A stretch of 16,034 nucleotides of DNA, from NCBI GenBank assembly GCA_964455185.1, contig CAYVUR010000016.1, forward strand, positions 1-16,034, in the 5' to 3' direction. Positions 5,685 through 14,669 of this stretch are shown piece by piece. The position numbers and the translations under genes were made by a program. The notes under the pieces are model-generated. The model was not told the origin of the DNA. It saw nothing but the letters and a program-made list of their open reading frames with translations, and made no database searches. The DNA comes from CAISTG01 sp964455185. GTDB lineage: Bacteria > Patescibacteriota > Patescibacteriia > 2-01-FULL-39-33. The stretch's first letter is position 1. Each line of letters begins with the position of its first letter.

Positions 5685-8600
5685 TTGAGTCTTTCCCTAA
5701 TAAAGAATCTAAGCTATTTTTTAAAGTCTCTCCATAATTAATTTTAAAAGAAGTCATAATTCTTTCATGATGACCTGGTTTCTCTATTAATATTTCTAAA
5801 GCATTATTTCCTGAATTTTCAATAATTAAACGTTTTATTTTTTTAGATAAATCATAATCAAGCGGATAGGGTAATTTCAAAATAACTTTTTTTTCAACAA
5901 AAGCTTTAGGTGTACTATTTTTATTAGAATGATTACTGATAGATTTTTCTCTAATCGCTGTAATAAAATTAGATATAGTTTGCTCTAAATTATCATGATT
6001 TAAAATAGCGGCCATCTCACATATAATTTTAGACTCTCCATCTTTATCAGAAACCCTTCCAGAACAAATAATAATACTGTCAGGTTGCCAAAGATGAGGA
6101 CTTTGTTCTAATATCTTAGGAAAAACTAAAAGTTCAGTACCACCGCTAGTATCTTCAATTTTAACAAATAACATTACTTCCCCCTTTTTAGTAAAAATTT
6201 TTTTAATCGCAGTAATAACTCCAACAACTCTAACTTCAGCACCGTCAGCCACCTTTTTTAAAGCTGAACAAGCTACCACATAATTATTTATCTTTGATTG
6301 AATGTCAGAAATTGGATGTTCTGAAACATAAAGACCTAAATATTCTTTTTCCCAAATTAATTTCTGTTTTTTATTTAAAGGTTCAACTGGTTCTAATTTT
6401 AATTTTGAAGACAAAGTAATTTGAGGATAAAGATTAAATAATGAATTTTGATTAACGTTTTGTTCTTTATTTAATTTTTGAATAAAAAGCAAAATTTTAT
6501 CCATATTAGCTAAAATAGAATTGCGTTCTACTAAACTATCTAAAACACCAGCGCGAGCCATAGCTTCTAAAGAACGTTTATTAAGATCTTTACTTTTAAC
6601 ACGAGAAAGAAAATCTTCAAAATTTTTATATTTACCATTAAGCTTACGCTCTTCAATTATTTCATTAACTATATTTTCTCCCAATCCTTTAACAGCTAAC
6701 AAACCAAAACGAATTCGAGGTTTTTTGGTAGCTAAACTTTCTGCCACGACACCAAAATCAACAAATGATTCATTAATATCTGGAGGTAAAACTTCTATTC
6801 CCATTTGTCGACATTCTTCAACTTCAATTGCTATTCTATCTAAATTTTGTTGATCAGATGTCAATAATGCCGCCATAAATTCTGCTGGATAATGAGCTTT
6901 AAGATAAGCAGTTTGATAAGCAATCATAGCATAACAAGCGGCATGAGACCGATTAAAACCATAAGAAGCAAAAGGCAATATAAATTCCCAAATTTTTTTA
7001 GCCACTGATTTATCAATGCCTTTGGCAACCATGCCCTCAATCATTTTTACTTCCTGTTCATCTAATAACTCTTTAATTTTTTTACCAACAGCTTTACGCA
7101 AAACATCTGCTTGGCCATAAGTAAATCCTGCCAATTCACGAGCAATTTGCATTAATTGTTCTTGATAAACAGCTACGCCATAAGTTTTTTCCAAAATTGG
7201 TTTCAATTTTGGGTGTAAATAAGTCGGTTTTTTACGGCCGTGTTTACCAGCAATATAATCAGGAATGTATTCCATAGGTCCCGGACGATAAAGTGCGACC
7301 ATAGCAATAACATCTTCTAAATCATTCGGTTGTAATTGCTTAAGATAACGTTTCATGCCAGCACTTTCAAATTGGAACACACCGGTAGTTTTACCTTCTT
7401 GAAAAATTTTAAAAGTTTTTTCGTCATCTAAAGGTATTTTATTAATATCAATCTCTATTCCTTCAACTTTACGTACTATCTTTAATGTTTGTTCAATAAT
7501 AGTTAAATTAGATAAACCTAAAAAATCCATTTTAAGCAAACCTAAATCTTCAACTGAATGACCTTCATATTGAATTACAATTGATTCGCCACTACCATAT
7601 TGTCGTGGCGCATAATAATCAATTGATTCTGGAGTAATCACCACACCACAAGCGTGAGTAGAGGCATGACGCACTACTCCTTCTAAACGTTTTGCTATAC
7701 TTAAAAGCTTTTTACCATCATCCTCAAGTTGAATTTCTCTAAGTTCAGGAACTTTTTCACAAGCTTCATCTAAATTCATTCCCATAGGAATTAATTTAGC
7801 AACTCTATCACAATAATTGTAAGGTAAACCCATAACACGACCTACATCTCGGACAGCATTACGTGCCGCCATAGTACCAAAAGTAATAATTTGTGCTACA
7901 TGATCTCGACCGTATTTTTCTGATACATAATTAAGCACATCATCACGACGAGAATCAGCAAAATCAGTATCAATATCAGGCATAGAGATACGCTCTGGAT
8001 TTAAAAATCTTTCAAAATATAAACCATATTTTACCGGATCAATATTAGTAATGCCAATTAAAAATGAAACTAGCGATCCAGCAGCTGAACCTCTACCCGG
8101 ACCAACAACTATGTTATTATTTTTAGCCCAATTAATAAAATCAGCCACAATTAAAAAATATCCAGCATAACCAGTTTTTTTAATTACTGCCAATTCATAA
8201 TCCATGCGCTCTCTAAGTTCTTTAGTAATTCCTGACTCACCAAAACGTTTAATTAAACCATCTTCACTTAATTGTCTAAGATAATCATCGGCTGTTAATC
8301 CTTCCGGTAAAGGAAAATGAGGTAAAATATTTTTTCCTAAAACCAATTCTAAATTACAAGACTCAGCAATTTTAATAGTATTTTCTATTACTTCTGGATG
8401 GTCAGCAAAAGCATTAATCATTTCCTCAGTAGATTTAAAAGACAAATCAAAACCAATATAGCTCATACGATCTGTTTCAGCTAAAGTTTTTTTAGTTTGA
8501 ATACAAAGTAAAACATCTTGAGCAAAATCATCATCTTTATTAGGATAATGAACATCATTAGTAGCTATTACTGGCGCACCCATCTCTTTTGATAATCTAA

Positions 8601-9177
8601 AAATCCCATCATTAATAATGTTTTGTTTTTCATTATGAGGATGAGATTGTACTTCTAAATAAAAATTATCAACACCAAATAATGATTGATATCTATCAAT
8701 CATTTCTCTAGCCGCTGTAAAATCATTAGCTAGAATATACTGAGCTAATTCACCGGCCGTACAAGCCGTAGAACAAATTAATCCTTCATGATATTGTTTA
8801 AGTAATTCAAAATCAATTCGAGGTTTATAATAAAAACCTTCTAGATGAGCAATGGTAGTAAGTTTAGTAAGATTACGATAACCTATTTCGTTTTTTGCTA
8901 ACAATATCAAATGATAAGGACGTTCATCAATTTTAGGACGTTTATCTGTATATCTATGACGCGCTACATAAGCTTCTATTCCAATAATTGGTTTTATACC
9001 TGCCTTCTTAGCTTTTTTATAAAATTCAATCGCTCCATACATTACACCATGATCAGTTAAAGCCATAGCCGGCTGATCATATTGTTTAGCTAATTTTATC
9101 AGTTCATCAATCTTGCCCAAACCATCAAGTAAGGAATAATGAGAGTGAACATGAAGATGGACGAATTTTTGTGACAT
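5668..9177 (-). CDS. dnaE: DNA polymerase III alpha subunit
   Basis: This 1169-residue protein is the replicative polymerase of the chromosome. The N-terminal PHP domain (about 1-210) begins VHLHVHSHYSLLDG and keeps DHG, CTAGEL, HPHNE and TNDVHY, so its metal-binding residues look largely intact and it may still be active. The family-C palm includes GPGRGSAAGSLVSFLIG (about 358) and the catalytic aspartates of PDIDTDF (about 400-406). HASTHACGVV and the fingers motif FNRSHAACYAMIAYQTAYLK follow. A helix-hairpin-helix region (GLLAVKGLGENIVNEI) comes next, then an OB domain at about 980-1040 (VRVVGVITAIKKIFTKKGE) and a short C-terminal domain. Length and order fit DnaE1 rather than PolC, which carries an exonuclease insert and an N-terminal OB domain. 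The ATG at 9177 begins directly before the PHP domain. No ribosome binding site or convincing promoter is seen. A hairpin at 9213-9232 separates it from the upstream operon. Confidence 0.97.
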   Translation of the reverse strand: MSQKFVHLHVHSHYSLLDGLGKIDELIKLAKQYDQPAMALTDHGVMYGAIEFYKKAKKAGIKPIIGIEAYVARHRYTDKRPKIDERPYHLILLAKNEIGYRNLTKLTTIAHLEGFYYKPRIDFELLKQYHEGLICSTACTAGELAQYILANDFTAAREMIDRYQSLFGVDNFYLEVQSHPHNEKQNIINDGIFRLSKEMGAPVIATNDVHYPNKDDDFAQDVLLCIQTKKTLAETDRMSYIGFDLSFKSTEEMINAFADHPEVIENTIKIAESCNLELVLGKNILPHFPLPEGLTADDYLRQLSEDGLIKRFGESGITKELRERMDYELAVIKKTGYAGYFLIVADFINWAKNNNIVVGPGRGSAAGSLVSFLIGITNIDPVKYGLYFERFLNPERISMPDIDTDFADSRRDDVLNYVSEKYGRDHVAQIITFGTMAARNAVRDVGRVMGLPYNYCDRVAKLIPMGMNLDEACEKVPELREIQLEDDGKKLLSIAKRLEGVVRHASTHACGVVITPESIDYYAPRQYGSGESIVIQYEGHSVEDLGLLKMDFLGLSNLTIIEQTLKIVRKVEGIEIDINKIPLDDEKTFKIFQEGKTTGVFQFESAGMKRYLKQLQPNDLEDVIAMVALYRPGPMEYIPDYIAGKHGRKKPTYLHPKLKPILEKTYGVAVYQEQLMQIARELAGFTYGQADVLRKAVGKKIKELLDEQEVKMIEGMVAKGIDKSVAKKIWEFILPFASYGFNRSHAACYAMIAYQTAYLKAHYPAEFMAALLTSDQQNLDRIAIEVEECRQMGIEVLPPDINESFVDFGVVAESLATKKPRIRFGLLAVKGLGENIVNEIIEERKLNGKYKNFEDFLSRVKSKDLNKRSLEAMARAGVLDSLVERNSILANMDKILLFIQKLNKEQNVNQNSLFNLYPQITLSSKLKLEPVEPLNKKQKLIWEKEYLGLYVSEHPISDIQSKINNYVVACSALKKVADGAEVRVVGVITAIKKIFTKKGEVMLFVKIEDTSGGTELLVFPKILEQSPHLWQPDSIIICSGRVSDKDGESKIICEMAAILNHDNLEQTISNFITAIREKSISNHSNKNSTPKAFVEKKVILKLPYPLDYDLSKKIKRLIIENSGNNALEILIEKPGHHERIMTSFKINYGETLKNSLDSLLGKDSIVCSD

Positions 9178-9212
9178 GTTAGCTTAATTAATATTTATTA
9201 TTAATGCAGGAA

Positions 9213-9232
9213 AGACGCGATTGTTCGCGTCT
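9213..9232 (-). terminator. Hairpin between the rarA-htrA-like operon and dnaE
   Basis: AGACGCGA and TCGCGTCT form a perfect 8-bp stem with a four-base loop. On the minus strand it is followed only by TTTCC, so it is a weak-tailed terminator for the operon ending at 9286. The plus-strand side is richer in T. It may also mark the 5' leader of dnaE. Confidence 0.5.
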
Positions 9233-9285
9233 ATATTTTATTGTTACATCTTAATTAAAAGGCCAGAAATTATTTAATAAATCAA

Positions 9286-10374
9286 TTATTTAACAACAAC
9301 TGAAATTATTAAATCTTTACCAGCTCTTGATAACAACAAATCTATTCTATCTCCTGGACGATATTTATTAACAGCTTCTGCTAAACCTAAAAAAGAATTA
9401 AGTTCATAATCATTAACTTTTTTTATTAAATCACCTTTTTTAATTAATCCATAAGCAGCGACTCCTTTAATTGGTTCTTTGATAACATAAGCTCCTTTTT
9501 CTGCTATTTCTATTAAACCATCAATTTGAGCTAAATCTAAATATTCAATTCCTAAATTAGCTCTAATTATTTGTTTTTTCTCTAATACTTGAGAAATGTT
9601 TTTACTAAAATAATCAACTGGTATAACACTACCTCCAGAAACAATTCCTACAACTTCTCCTTTTAAATTAGCCAAAATACTCCCTTCATCAAATTTATCC
9701 AGAGATTTATTTAAAAAAATTCTTTTTTCTAATTTATCAGAAGAAAGAATTAAACTTTTATCTGAATAACTAATTTTAGAAATATTTACTAATTCTAAAG
9801 AATTACGGGAAGAAATTAAAGCTAAAGTTTGACCCAAAGTTAAATCAGCAGAAGAACCCAATTTAGCTACTGGAAGATTAGAAACTTCAGATATTTTACC
9901 AAATACTAAACCAGTAGATTTATCTTCAATAAAATATTCACTTTGATATTTTTTATTTTGATAGCCAATTAAATGATAATTTGTTTTAATATCTTTTATT
10001 ACTTCAGCAGTAGTTAGAAACCAACCATCAGCAGTTAAATTAACTCCACGACCTAATAATTCTGATTCTAAATAAGCTTTTGATAGAATTTCATTTGCTT
10101 TTTTAGCATGATAAATATTAAAAATGGTTGGAAGTAAATCATTTTCAACTCGAGTTACTTGTTTATCCTGTTCAATAATCACATTACGCGGCTGTTCAAT
10201 AACCACATTACCTAATAAATTAGAATCTGAATAATTAATCTTTCCAATAAAAGGCATTTTAAAATTTCCAATTCCTACTATAATTAAAGTTAAAACTCCC
10301 GACAAAGCTCCAAAAAACATAGCTATTATTATTAACAAAAAAGTTGCTGAAAATTTAATTTTTTTAAATTCCAT
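9286..10374 (-). CDS. HtrA/DegP-like PDZ protein, apparently without a catalytic triad
   Basis: The 362-residue product has an N-terminal membrane anchor (about 10-36), a trypsin-like domain (about 78-250) and a C-terminal PDZ domain (about 270-362, with KKGDLIKKVNDYEL). The fold landmarks of HtrA proteases are easy to place, but all three catalytic positions are changed. The usual LTNNHV-type sequence reads LTTAEV (Glu124 for His). The TDLAV-type sequence reads TGLVF (Gly155 for Asp). The GNSGGPL block reads FDEGSIL before NLKGEVVGI (Glu230 for Ser). It is therefore a probable pseudoprotease: a membrane-tethered, periplasm-facing peptide binder or chaperone, not a hydrolase. The reading frame is intact and the PDZ domain is well kept, which argues against simple decay. 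It is the last gene of the operon starting at rarA, 19 bases after the multi-helix membrane gene. Confidence 0.8.
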   Translation of the reverse strand: MEFKKIKFSATFLLIIIAMFFGALSGVLTLIIVGIGNFKMPFIGKINYSDSNLLGNVVIEQPRNVIIEQDKQVTRVENDLLPTIFNIYHAKKANEILSKAYLESELLGRGVNLTADGWFLTTAEVIKDIKTNYHLIGYQNKKYQSEYFIEDKSTGLVFGKISEVSNLPVAKLGSSADLTLGQTLALISSRNSLELVNISKISYSDKSLILSSDKLEKRIFLNKSLDKFDEGSILANLKGEVVGIVSGGSVIPVDYFSKNISQVLEKKQIIRANLGIEYLDLAQIDGLIEIAEKGAYVIKEPIKGVAAYGLIKKGDLIKKVNDYELNSFLGLAEAVNKYRPGDRIDLLLSRAGKDLIISVVVK

Positions 10375-10393
10375 AATTTTTATTTAATTAATT

Positions 10394-11158
10394 TCAACGC
10401 CAAATAGCTGAACCAACGATAACTCCAGTAAAAATCAAAAAAAAACTTAAATATTTAATAAAAGCTATTTTATTAAGATTTTGTTTTATCCATAAAATAC
10501 TAATACTTGAAAGAAAATAATACAAACCAGCAGAAAGAGAAGCTGCTACATAAAAACTTAAAGGCAAAAGGACAATTGAAGCAAAAAATTCTATCATTAT
10601 TAAAGCAAGAATAAACGAAAAAATTTGAGCTTTTTTTATTTCCCAACCTTGAAATAAAAACATCGAATAAAGCAAACAAAAATAAATTAATAAAAGAAAA
10701 AACAAAACTAAAATTTTAGACCAATTAAGAAAAATAACAAAATTTAACAAAGAGGCAGAGAGAAAAAAAATTACTAAAATATTAGAATAAAGAGAAATGT
10801 TTTGTAAATTCAAAATATAAGTCTTTTCTGTTTTATAAAAATCATGAAAAACTGCTTCTAGATAAAGCCAAAGTATAAAAGACCAACAAATTGAAAAACT
10901 TATGATAACCCAATTATTTTCTAAAATTACTAAATAAGCAAAGCCGGTAATTATAAAAATTAAAGCATAAATTAAAGATGGCAACAAAAATTTAGATTTA
11001 TCTCGACTTTTAAGCAAAATAAACCATAACAAAGATAAACTCACGACAATTAAAATAATCCAAATCCAATAATTAGGAAAATAAAAAATTACTTTCAATA
11101 AAGATAAATAAATCAAAGGGATAATATAAGGTAATATTCTTATTAATAAAAAAATCAT
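10394..11158 (-). CDS. Multi-pass membrane protein of unknown function
   Basis: The 254-residue product is almost entirely hydrophobic, with about eight or nine membrane helices near 4-27, 30-50, 57-79, 83-105, 121-141, 144-168, 175-197, 199-221 and 233-252. Short loops hold a few charged residues, such as KSRDKSK after helix 2 and HDFYKTEKTY after helix 4. No transporter or enzyme signature is recognised. The G+C content is among the lowest in the window. It lies 47 bases after the single-helix gene at 11206 and 19 bases before the HtrA-like gene, so it is probably in the same operon. It may be a membrane partner of the HtrA-like protein, but only position supports that. Confidence 0.65.
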   Translation of the reverse strand: MIFLLIRILPYIIPLIYLSLLKVIFYFPNYWIWIILIVVSLSLLWFILLKSRDKSKFLLPSLIYALIFIITGFAYLVILENNWVIISFSICWSFILWLYLEAVFHDFYKTEKTYILNLQNISLYSNILVIFFLSASLLNFVIFLNWSKILVLFFLLLIYFCLLYSMFLFQGWEIKKAQIFSFILALIMIEFFASIVLLPLSFYVAASLSAGLYYFLSSISILWIKQNLNKIAFIKYLSFFLIFTGVIVGSAIWR

Positions 11159-11205
11159 AAAAAATAAAATGAAAGTCGTTAAAAATATTATTAATTTTAA
11201 TTGAT

Positions 11206-11679
11206 TTATTTAATCTCTATTTCTTTTGATTCGCTTTTAACTAAAGTTTTAAATTCTTCTAGTTTTTGAGAAATTTTTTCTGAATCATTATTTCGAGCAA
11301 GCCGATTAATCTCTTCTAACATCAAAACCATTGACAAATGTTTAGCTTTAGCTTCGGCGGGAACTTTTAAAGCAAGTAAATCATTTCTAGTTTTTTCTGT
11401 TTCTTCAGATAAGTTTCCTTGAGCTAAAAATTTTGCTGAATTAGATAAATAATTTGAAGTTATTTCTTGCGAACGACTATAATATTCTGCTGAAAGTTTA
11501 GCTAAATCAACAGCTTCTTGTTGCATTGGATTTTTATTAACATTACTACTAATTTGAGAATAAAGTTCGTAATACTTAAATAAAAAACCTAGCAATCCAC
11601 CAATTACTAATAAAAATATGGTGATAATTAAAGCGACTTTAACATAATTGCCGCTAATGATTTTTTGTTCTTTATCCAT
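11206..11679 (-). CDS. Single-helix anchored helical protein, unknown function
   Basis: The 157-residue product has a short cytoplasmic N-terminus and a membrane helix at about 13-35. A charged, Ala/Glu/Lys-rich region of about 120 residues follows and is likely to form extracytoplasmic helices or a coiled coil (LSEETEKTRNDLLALKVPAE, then KLEEFKTLVKSESKEIEIK). No enzyme motif is visible and I do not recognise the family. It sits between two other membrane-protein genes, 16 bases after the gene ending at 11696. An anchored helical shape suits a scaffold or adaptor, but this is inference. Confidence 0.65.
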   Translation of the reverse strand: MDKEQKIISGNYVKVALIITIFLLVIGGLLGFLFKYYELYSQISSNVNKNPMQQEAVDLAKLSAEYYSRSQEITSNYLSNSAKFLAQGNLSEETEKTRNDLLALKVPAEAKAKHLSMVLMLEEINRLARNNDSEKISQKLEEFKTLVKSESKEIEIK

Positions 11680-11695
11680 GTTTTTTAAAATTAAT

Positions 11696-12055
11696 TTACC
11701 AAGTAGAAATAATTGCGATTAAAAAAATAGTAGCAAAAATTATAAACATAGCAGCCATCGTAGCTAAAAAAGAAAACAATGCTTCTTGATACTTATTTTC
11801 CCAAAAATAACGAATCGGCCAACCAAAAACTAAAACTCCAGAAATTGCCACACTCATAACTAAAAGTGAAAGAATTGAAATAATCCCAAAAACTAATCCC
11901 CATGGAGAAGGTGAAGAAAAAATTGAATCTGTTCCAGCTATAAAAATTGCCACTAAAGTAATATAAGCTACTTCAGTTATACCTGCTACTACTCCCTGAG
12001 CAACTGGAGTAGATAAACGGTCACGATGAAAAAATTTTTTTAGTTTTGATAACAT
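11696..12055 (-). CDS. Small membrane protein with three helices, unknown function
   Basis: The 119-residue product begins with a basic stretch (LKKFFHRDR), then has membrane helices at about 20-42, 52-75 and 93-117. The loop between helices 2 and 3 contains FGWPIRYFWENKYQEA, the most distinctive part. No known motif is recognised. The gene lies 24 bases after the gene ending at 12080 and 16 bases before the one starting at 11679, so it fits the same operon. The ATG at 12055 follows an A/T-only leader without a ribosome binding site. Confidence 0.65.
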   Translation of the reverse strand: MLSKLKKFFHRDRLSTPVAQGVVAGITEVAYITLVAIFIAGTDSIFSSPSPWGLVFGIISILSLLVMSVAISGVLVFGWPIRYFWENKYQEALFSFLATMAAMFIIFATIFLIAIISTW

Positions 12056-12079
12056 ATACTTTTTTTAATTTTATTTTTT

Positions 12080-12412
12080 TTAAATATTAAAAGAATTTTT
12101 AAGATCAATTTCTAACCAATCATTTTGATTGTCATCCCATTTATAAGCTAATAAAGTACCAACGGTTTCGGTGTCAGAATAAACATAATTTATTTCATGA
12201 TGAGAACCAATACGACGCGAACCCGAAACATTCTTATCAATTACCAAAGGTTTAAGCCAATATTCTATCCGCATTTTACCTAAAGGCCCCATAAATTCTA
12301 AAATTTCAGCTTTTCCTTGTTCAGGCGCTTCAAGTTCTTCGCTAAATTCTTCTACATTAGAAAAATTATCTAGAATCATTCCTTTTATTTGTTGCCAACG
12401 ATCAGGTGTCAT
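12080..12412 (-). CDS. Small soluble protein of unknown function
   Basis: The 110-residue product has no membrane segment or signal peptide. It opens MTPDRWQQIKGMILDNFSNV, a helical start, and then has alternating strands (AEILEFMGPLGKMRIEYWLK, HHEINYVYSDTETVGTLLAY) ending in an acidic, Trp-containing tail (KWDDNQNDWLEIDL). It looks like a compact alpha+beta cytoplasmic protein. I do not recognise the family. It starts 5 bases after the queH stop, so it is almost certainly co-transcribed with queH. Confidence 0.65.
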   Translation of the reverse strand: MTPDRWQQIKGMILDNFSNVEEFSEELEAPEQGKAEILEFMGPLGKMRIEYWLKPLVIDKNVSGSRRIGSHHEINYVYSDTETVGTLLAYKWDDNQNDWLEIDLKNSFNI

Positions 12413-12417
12413 ATTAA

Positions 12418-12963
12418 TTATATTTTAACATTATTAATACTAAATTCGCAACCACAATATTTCTGACGATAAAAACCTTGTTCTTTTGAAAAAAGACAAG
12501 CATAACGCCAATTATCATTGGCACGAAAATCAGAATCAATAAACTTTATTTTATATTCATCACCTAAAACTCGCCCTAAATTAAATATGACTTTTTGATC
12601 TTTATAAGGAGAAAAACTTAAACTAGTAGTAAAACAATCAAAGTTATGAAAGACAGCATATTGAGCGGCTTGTTTTAAACGATAATAATAACATAATTGG
12701 CAACGCTTTCCTCTTTCCGGCTCCTGTTCTAAACCTTGAATTAATTCTAACCATTGATTATGATTCCAATCAGCTAAAACAAATTCTACTCCTTCAGAAT
12801 TAAAAAATTTTTCCGCTTCTTGAGCTCGCTTATAAAATTCTTCTAGCGGCCAGATATTTGAATTAGCAAAATAAACACTAATATTATAATTTTCTTTTAA
12901 TTGGCGAGACAATAATCCAGAACAAGGCGCACAGCAAACATGAAATAATAATTTGGGCTTCAT
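12418..12963 (-). CDS. queH: Epoxyqueuosine reductase QueH
   Basis: QueH carries out the last step of queuosine formation at tRNA position 34, reducing epoxyqueuosine to queuosine; it is unrelated in sequence to the cobalamin-dependent QueG. The 181-residue product has the family's cysteine pattern: HVCCAPC near the start (Cys10, Cys11, Cys14), then EPERGKRCQLCYYYRL (about 81-96) and YCGC near the C-terminus. FTTSLSFSPYKDQ lies between them. The cysteines hold an iron-sulfur cluster and a second iron in characterised QueH. The ATG at 12963 overlaps the stop of the Nudix gene as ATGA, a sign of coupled translation. No other queuosine genes are in this window, so whether the cell makes or salvages the precursor cannot be judged. 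Confidence 0.94.
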   Translation of the reverse strand: MKPKLLFHVCCAPCSGLLSRQLKENYNISVYFANSNIWPLEEFYKRAQEAEKFFNSEGVEFVLADWNHNQWLELIQGLEQEPERGKRCQLCYYYRLKQAAQYAVFHNFDCFTTSLSFSPYKDQKVIFNLGRVLGDEYKIKFIDSDFRANDNWRYACLFSKEQGFYRQKYCGCEFSINNVKI

Positions 12964-13403
12964 TTTTTTAATGATTTAATATGCGCTTCAGCTTCAATTA
13001 AAATATTTTTGAGATTTTTAAACTTAAGATATTTACTAGCTATCGGCAAAGTAAGCCAAGCAAAACCATTATGTTCAGAAGAAATTTTAGGATTAGTTTC
13101 AGGAGCAACTTCAGCTAAATATAAAACAAAATCTTTACGAATTAACTCCCCTGCCTTAGATCCATACTTTTCTTTAAACATAAATTGGGTTTGCTCCCTA
13201 AAACCTTCAATTAGTTTTATTTCGGTTATTCCAGTTTCTTCCTTTAATTCTCTTAAAGCGGCTTCAATTTCTGATTCTCCTTCCTCTACGTGTCCTTTGG
13301 GAAAATTCCAATATTCGCCATGATGATACATAACTAAATACTGAATTCCTTGTTCTTGATGCCGACGAAAAACTATGATTCCGGCTGATTTTTCTTTTAA
13401 CAT
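12960..13403 (-). CDS. Nudix hydrolase, possibly of the Ap4A-hydrolase type
   Basis: The 147-residue product carries an intact Nudix box at residues 37-59: Gly37, Glu43, then Arg51-Glu52-Leu53, Glu55-Glu56 and Gly58-Ile59. The glutamates bind the metal that activates water to cut a nucleoside diphosphate linked to another group. The sequence WNFPKGHVEEGES just ahead, and the short size, resemble bacterial and animal Ap4A hydrolases, so cleavage of diadenosine polyphosphates is a reasonable guess; substrate cannot be settled by sequence alone. It starts 3 bases after the rarA stop and its own stop overlaps the queH start, so rarA, this gene and queH form a tight operon. Cytoplasmic. Confidence 0.9.
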   Translation of the reverse strand: MLKEKSAGIIVFRRHQEQGIQYLVMYHHGEYWNFPKGHVEEGESEIEAALRELKEETGITEIKLIEGFREQTQFMFKEKYGSKAGELIRKDFVLYLAEVAPETNPKISSEHNGFAWLTLPIASKYLKFKNLKNILIEAEAHIKSLKK

Positions 13404-13406
13404 AAA

Positions 13407-14663
13407 TTATTTTAAATATTTTTTTCCTTTTAATTTTTCTGGTAAATAATCTTGCTGTTCTTGATAATTATAATCGGGACTATACTTATAATTTTGACCA
13501 TAACCTAAATCCTTCATTAATTTAGTTGACACGTTACGTAAATGCAAAGGAACTGGTTCATCCATTGTTTCTTTAACATCTTGCATTACTTGATTAAGTG
13601 CTGTATATAATTCATTAGATTTTTTACATTTAGCTAAATACACGACTACTTGTGCCAAAATTATATTACATTCCGGCATACCAATAAAATGACAAGCTTG
13701 ATAGCCAGCTACGGCTTGTTCAAGAGCTCGAGAATTAGCTAGTCCCACATCTTCACTGGCAAAACGCACTAAACGTCTAGCAATGTATAAAGGATCTTCA
13801 CCAGCCGCCAACATTCGTCCCAACCAATATAACGCCGCATTAGCATCAGAACCTCTTAAAGATTTATGTAAAGCAGAAATAATATTATAATGTTGCTCTC
13901 CTAATTTATCATATAAATGAGTATTGCGTGATAAAGATTCTTTAATGCTTTTTTTATCTATTTTAATAAGGCCATTTTTAAGAGATTTTGAAGCTTTAAC
14001 AGTAATTTCTAAAATATTAAGCGCAGTTCGCGCGTCTCCATTAGCTAATTGAGCTAATTGTTTAATTGTTGATTCATCAATTTCTATTTTTAAATGACCT
14101 AAACCTCGCTCTTTATCATAAATTGCCGCTAACAAAATAGCTGAGATATCTTCTATATCTAACTGTTTAAGTACAAAAACACGCAAACGTGAAAGTAAAG
14201 CTGAATTAACTTCAAAACTAGGATTTTCAGTAGTAGCTCCTATTAAAATAATGGTACCATCTTCAACATGAGGCAAAAGCGCATCTTGCTGTGATTTATT
14301 CCAACGATGAATTTCATCAACAAATAAAATAGTTTTTTGACGTTCAAACTTTAATCTATCTTTTGCTTCTTTAATCACATTACGTAATTCACTAACACCA
14401 AAAATAACAGCTGAAAAAGTAATAAACTTTGAACCAGTCATATTAGCAATAATACGGGCCAAAGTTGTTTTGCCAGTACCAGGCGGTCCCCAAAAAATCA
14501 TTGACGGCACTTGATCACTTTCAATTAAACGGCGCAATAATTTACCTTCACCAACTAAATCTTGTTGCCCCAAAAATTGACTCAAATTATTGGGTCGCAT
14601 ACGATCAGCTAAAGGCGCTTGACGCTCTCCTAATTCATTTGATTTTCGGTCAAAGAGATTCAT
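13407..14663 (-). CDS. rarA: Replication-associated recombination protein A (RarA/MgsA), AAA+ ATPase
   Basis: RarA acts at stalled replication forks and is related to the clamp-loader ATPases. The 418-residue product has the family N-terminus (PLADRMRPNNLSQFLGQ), Walker A GPPGTGKT (59-66), Walker B ILFVDEIHRWNKSQQDALLP (Asp116/Glu117), sensor 1 in IGATTENPSFEVN, and the arginine-finger region ALLSRLRVF. The C-terminal oligomerisation part includes SLRGSDANAALYWLGRMLAA, then GEDPLYIARRLVRFASEDVG and, near the end, PVPLHLRN. Length and order are typical of full-length RarA (also called Mgs1/WRNIP1). It is the first gene of a probable eight-gene minus-strand operon ending at 9286. The ATG at 14663 lies only 6 bases past a -10-like box, suggesting a leaderless message. 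Confidence 0.95.
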   Translation of the reverse strand: MNLFDRKSNELGERQAPLADRMRPNNLSQFLGQQDLVGEGKLLRRLIESDQVPSMIFWGPPGTGKTTLARIIANMTGSKFITFSAVIFGVSELRNVIKEAKDRLKFERQKTILFVDEIHRWNKSQQDALLPHVEDGTIILIGATTENPSFEVNSALLSRLRVFVLKQLDIEDISAILLAAIYDKERGLGHLKIEIDESTIKQLAQLANGDARTALNILEITVKASKSLKNGLIKIDKKSIKESLSRNTHLYDKLGEQHYNIISALHKSLRGSDANAALYWLGRMLAAGEDPLYIARRLVRFASEDVGLANSRALEQAVAGYQACHFIGMPECNIILAQVVVYLAKCKKSNELYTALNQVMQDVKETMDEPVPLHLRNVSTKLMKDLGYGQNYKYSPDYNYQEQQDYLPEKLKGKKYLK

Positions 14664-14669
14664 AGGCTA

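Noticed and set aside
6521..6853. Plus-strand open frame of 110 codons within dnaE
   Set aside because: Antisense shadow of dnaE with no motif or start signal.
12960..12963. Recoding of TGA as glycine, known in some Patescibacteria
   Set aside because: TGA ends the Nudix gene in an ATGA overlap with queH, and glycines are encoded normally.
13009..13323. Plus-strand frame opposite the Nudix gene
   Set aside because: Antisense shadow of a gene with an intact Nudix box.
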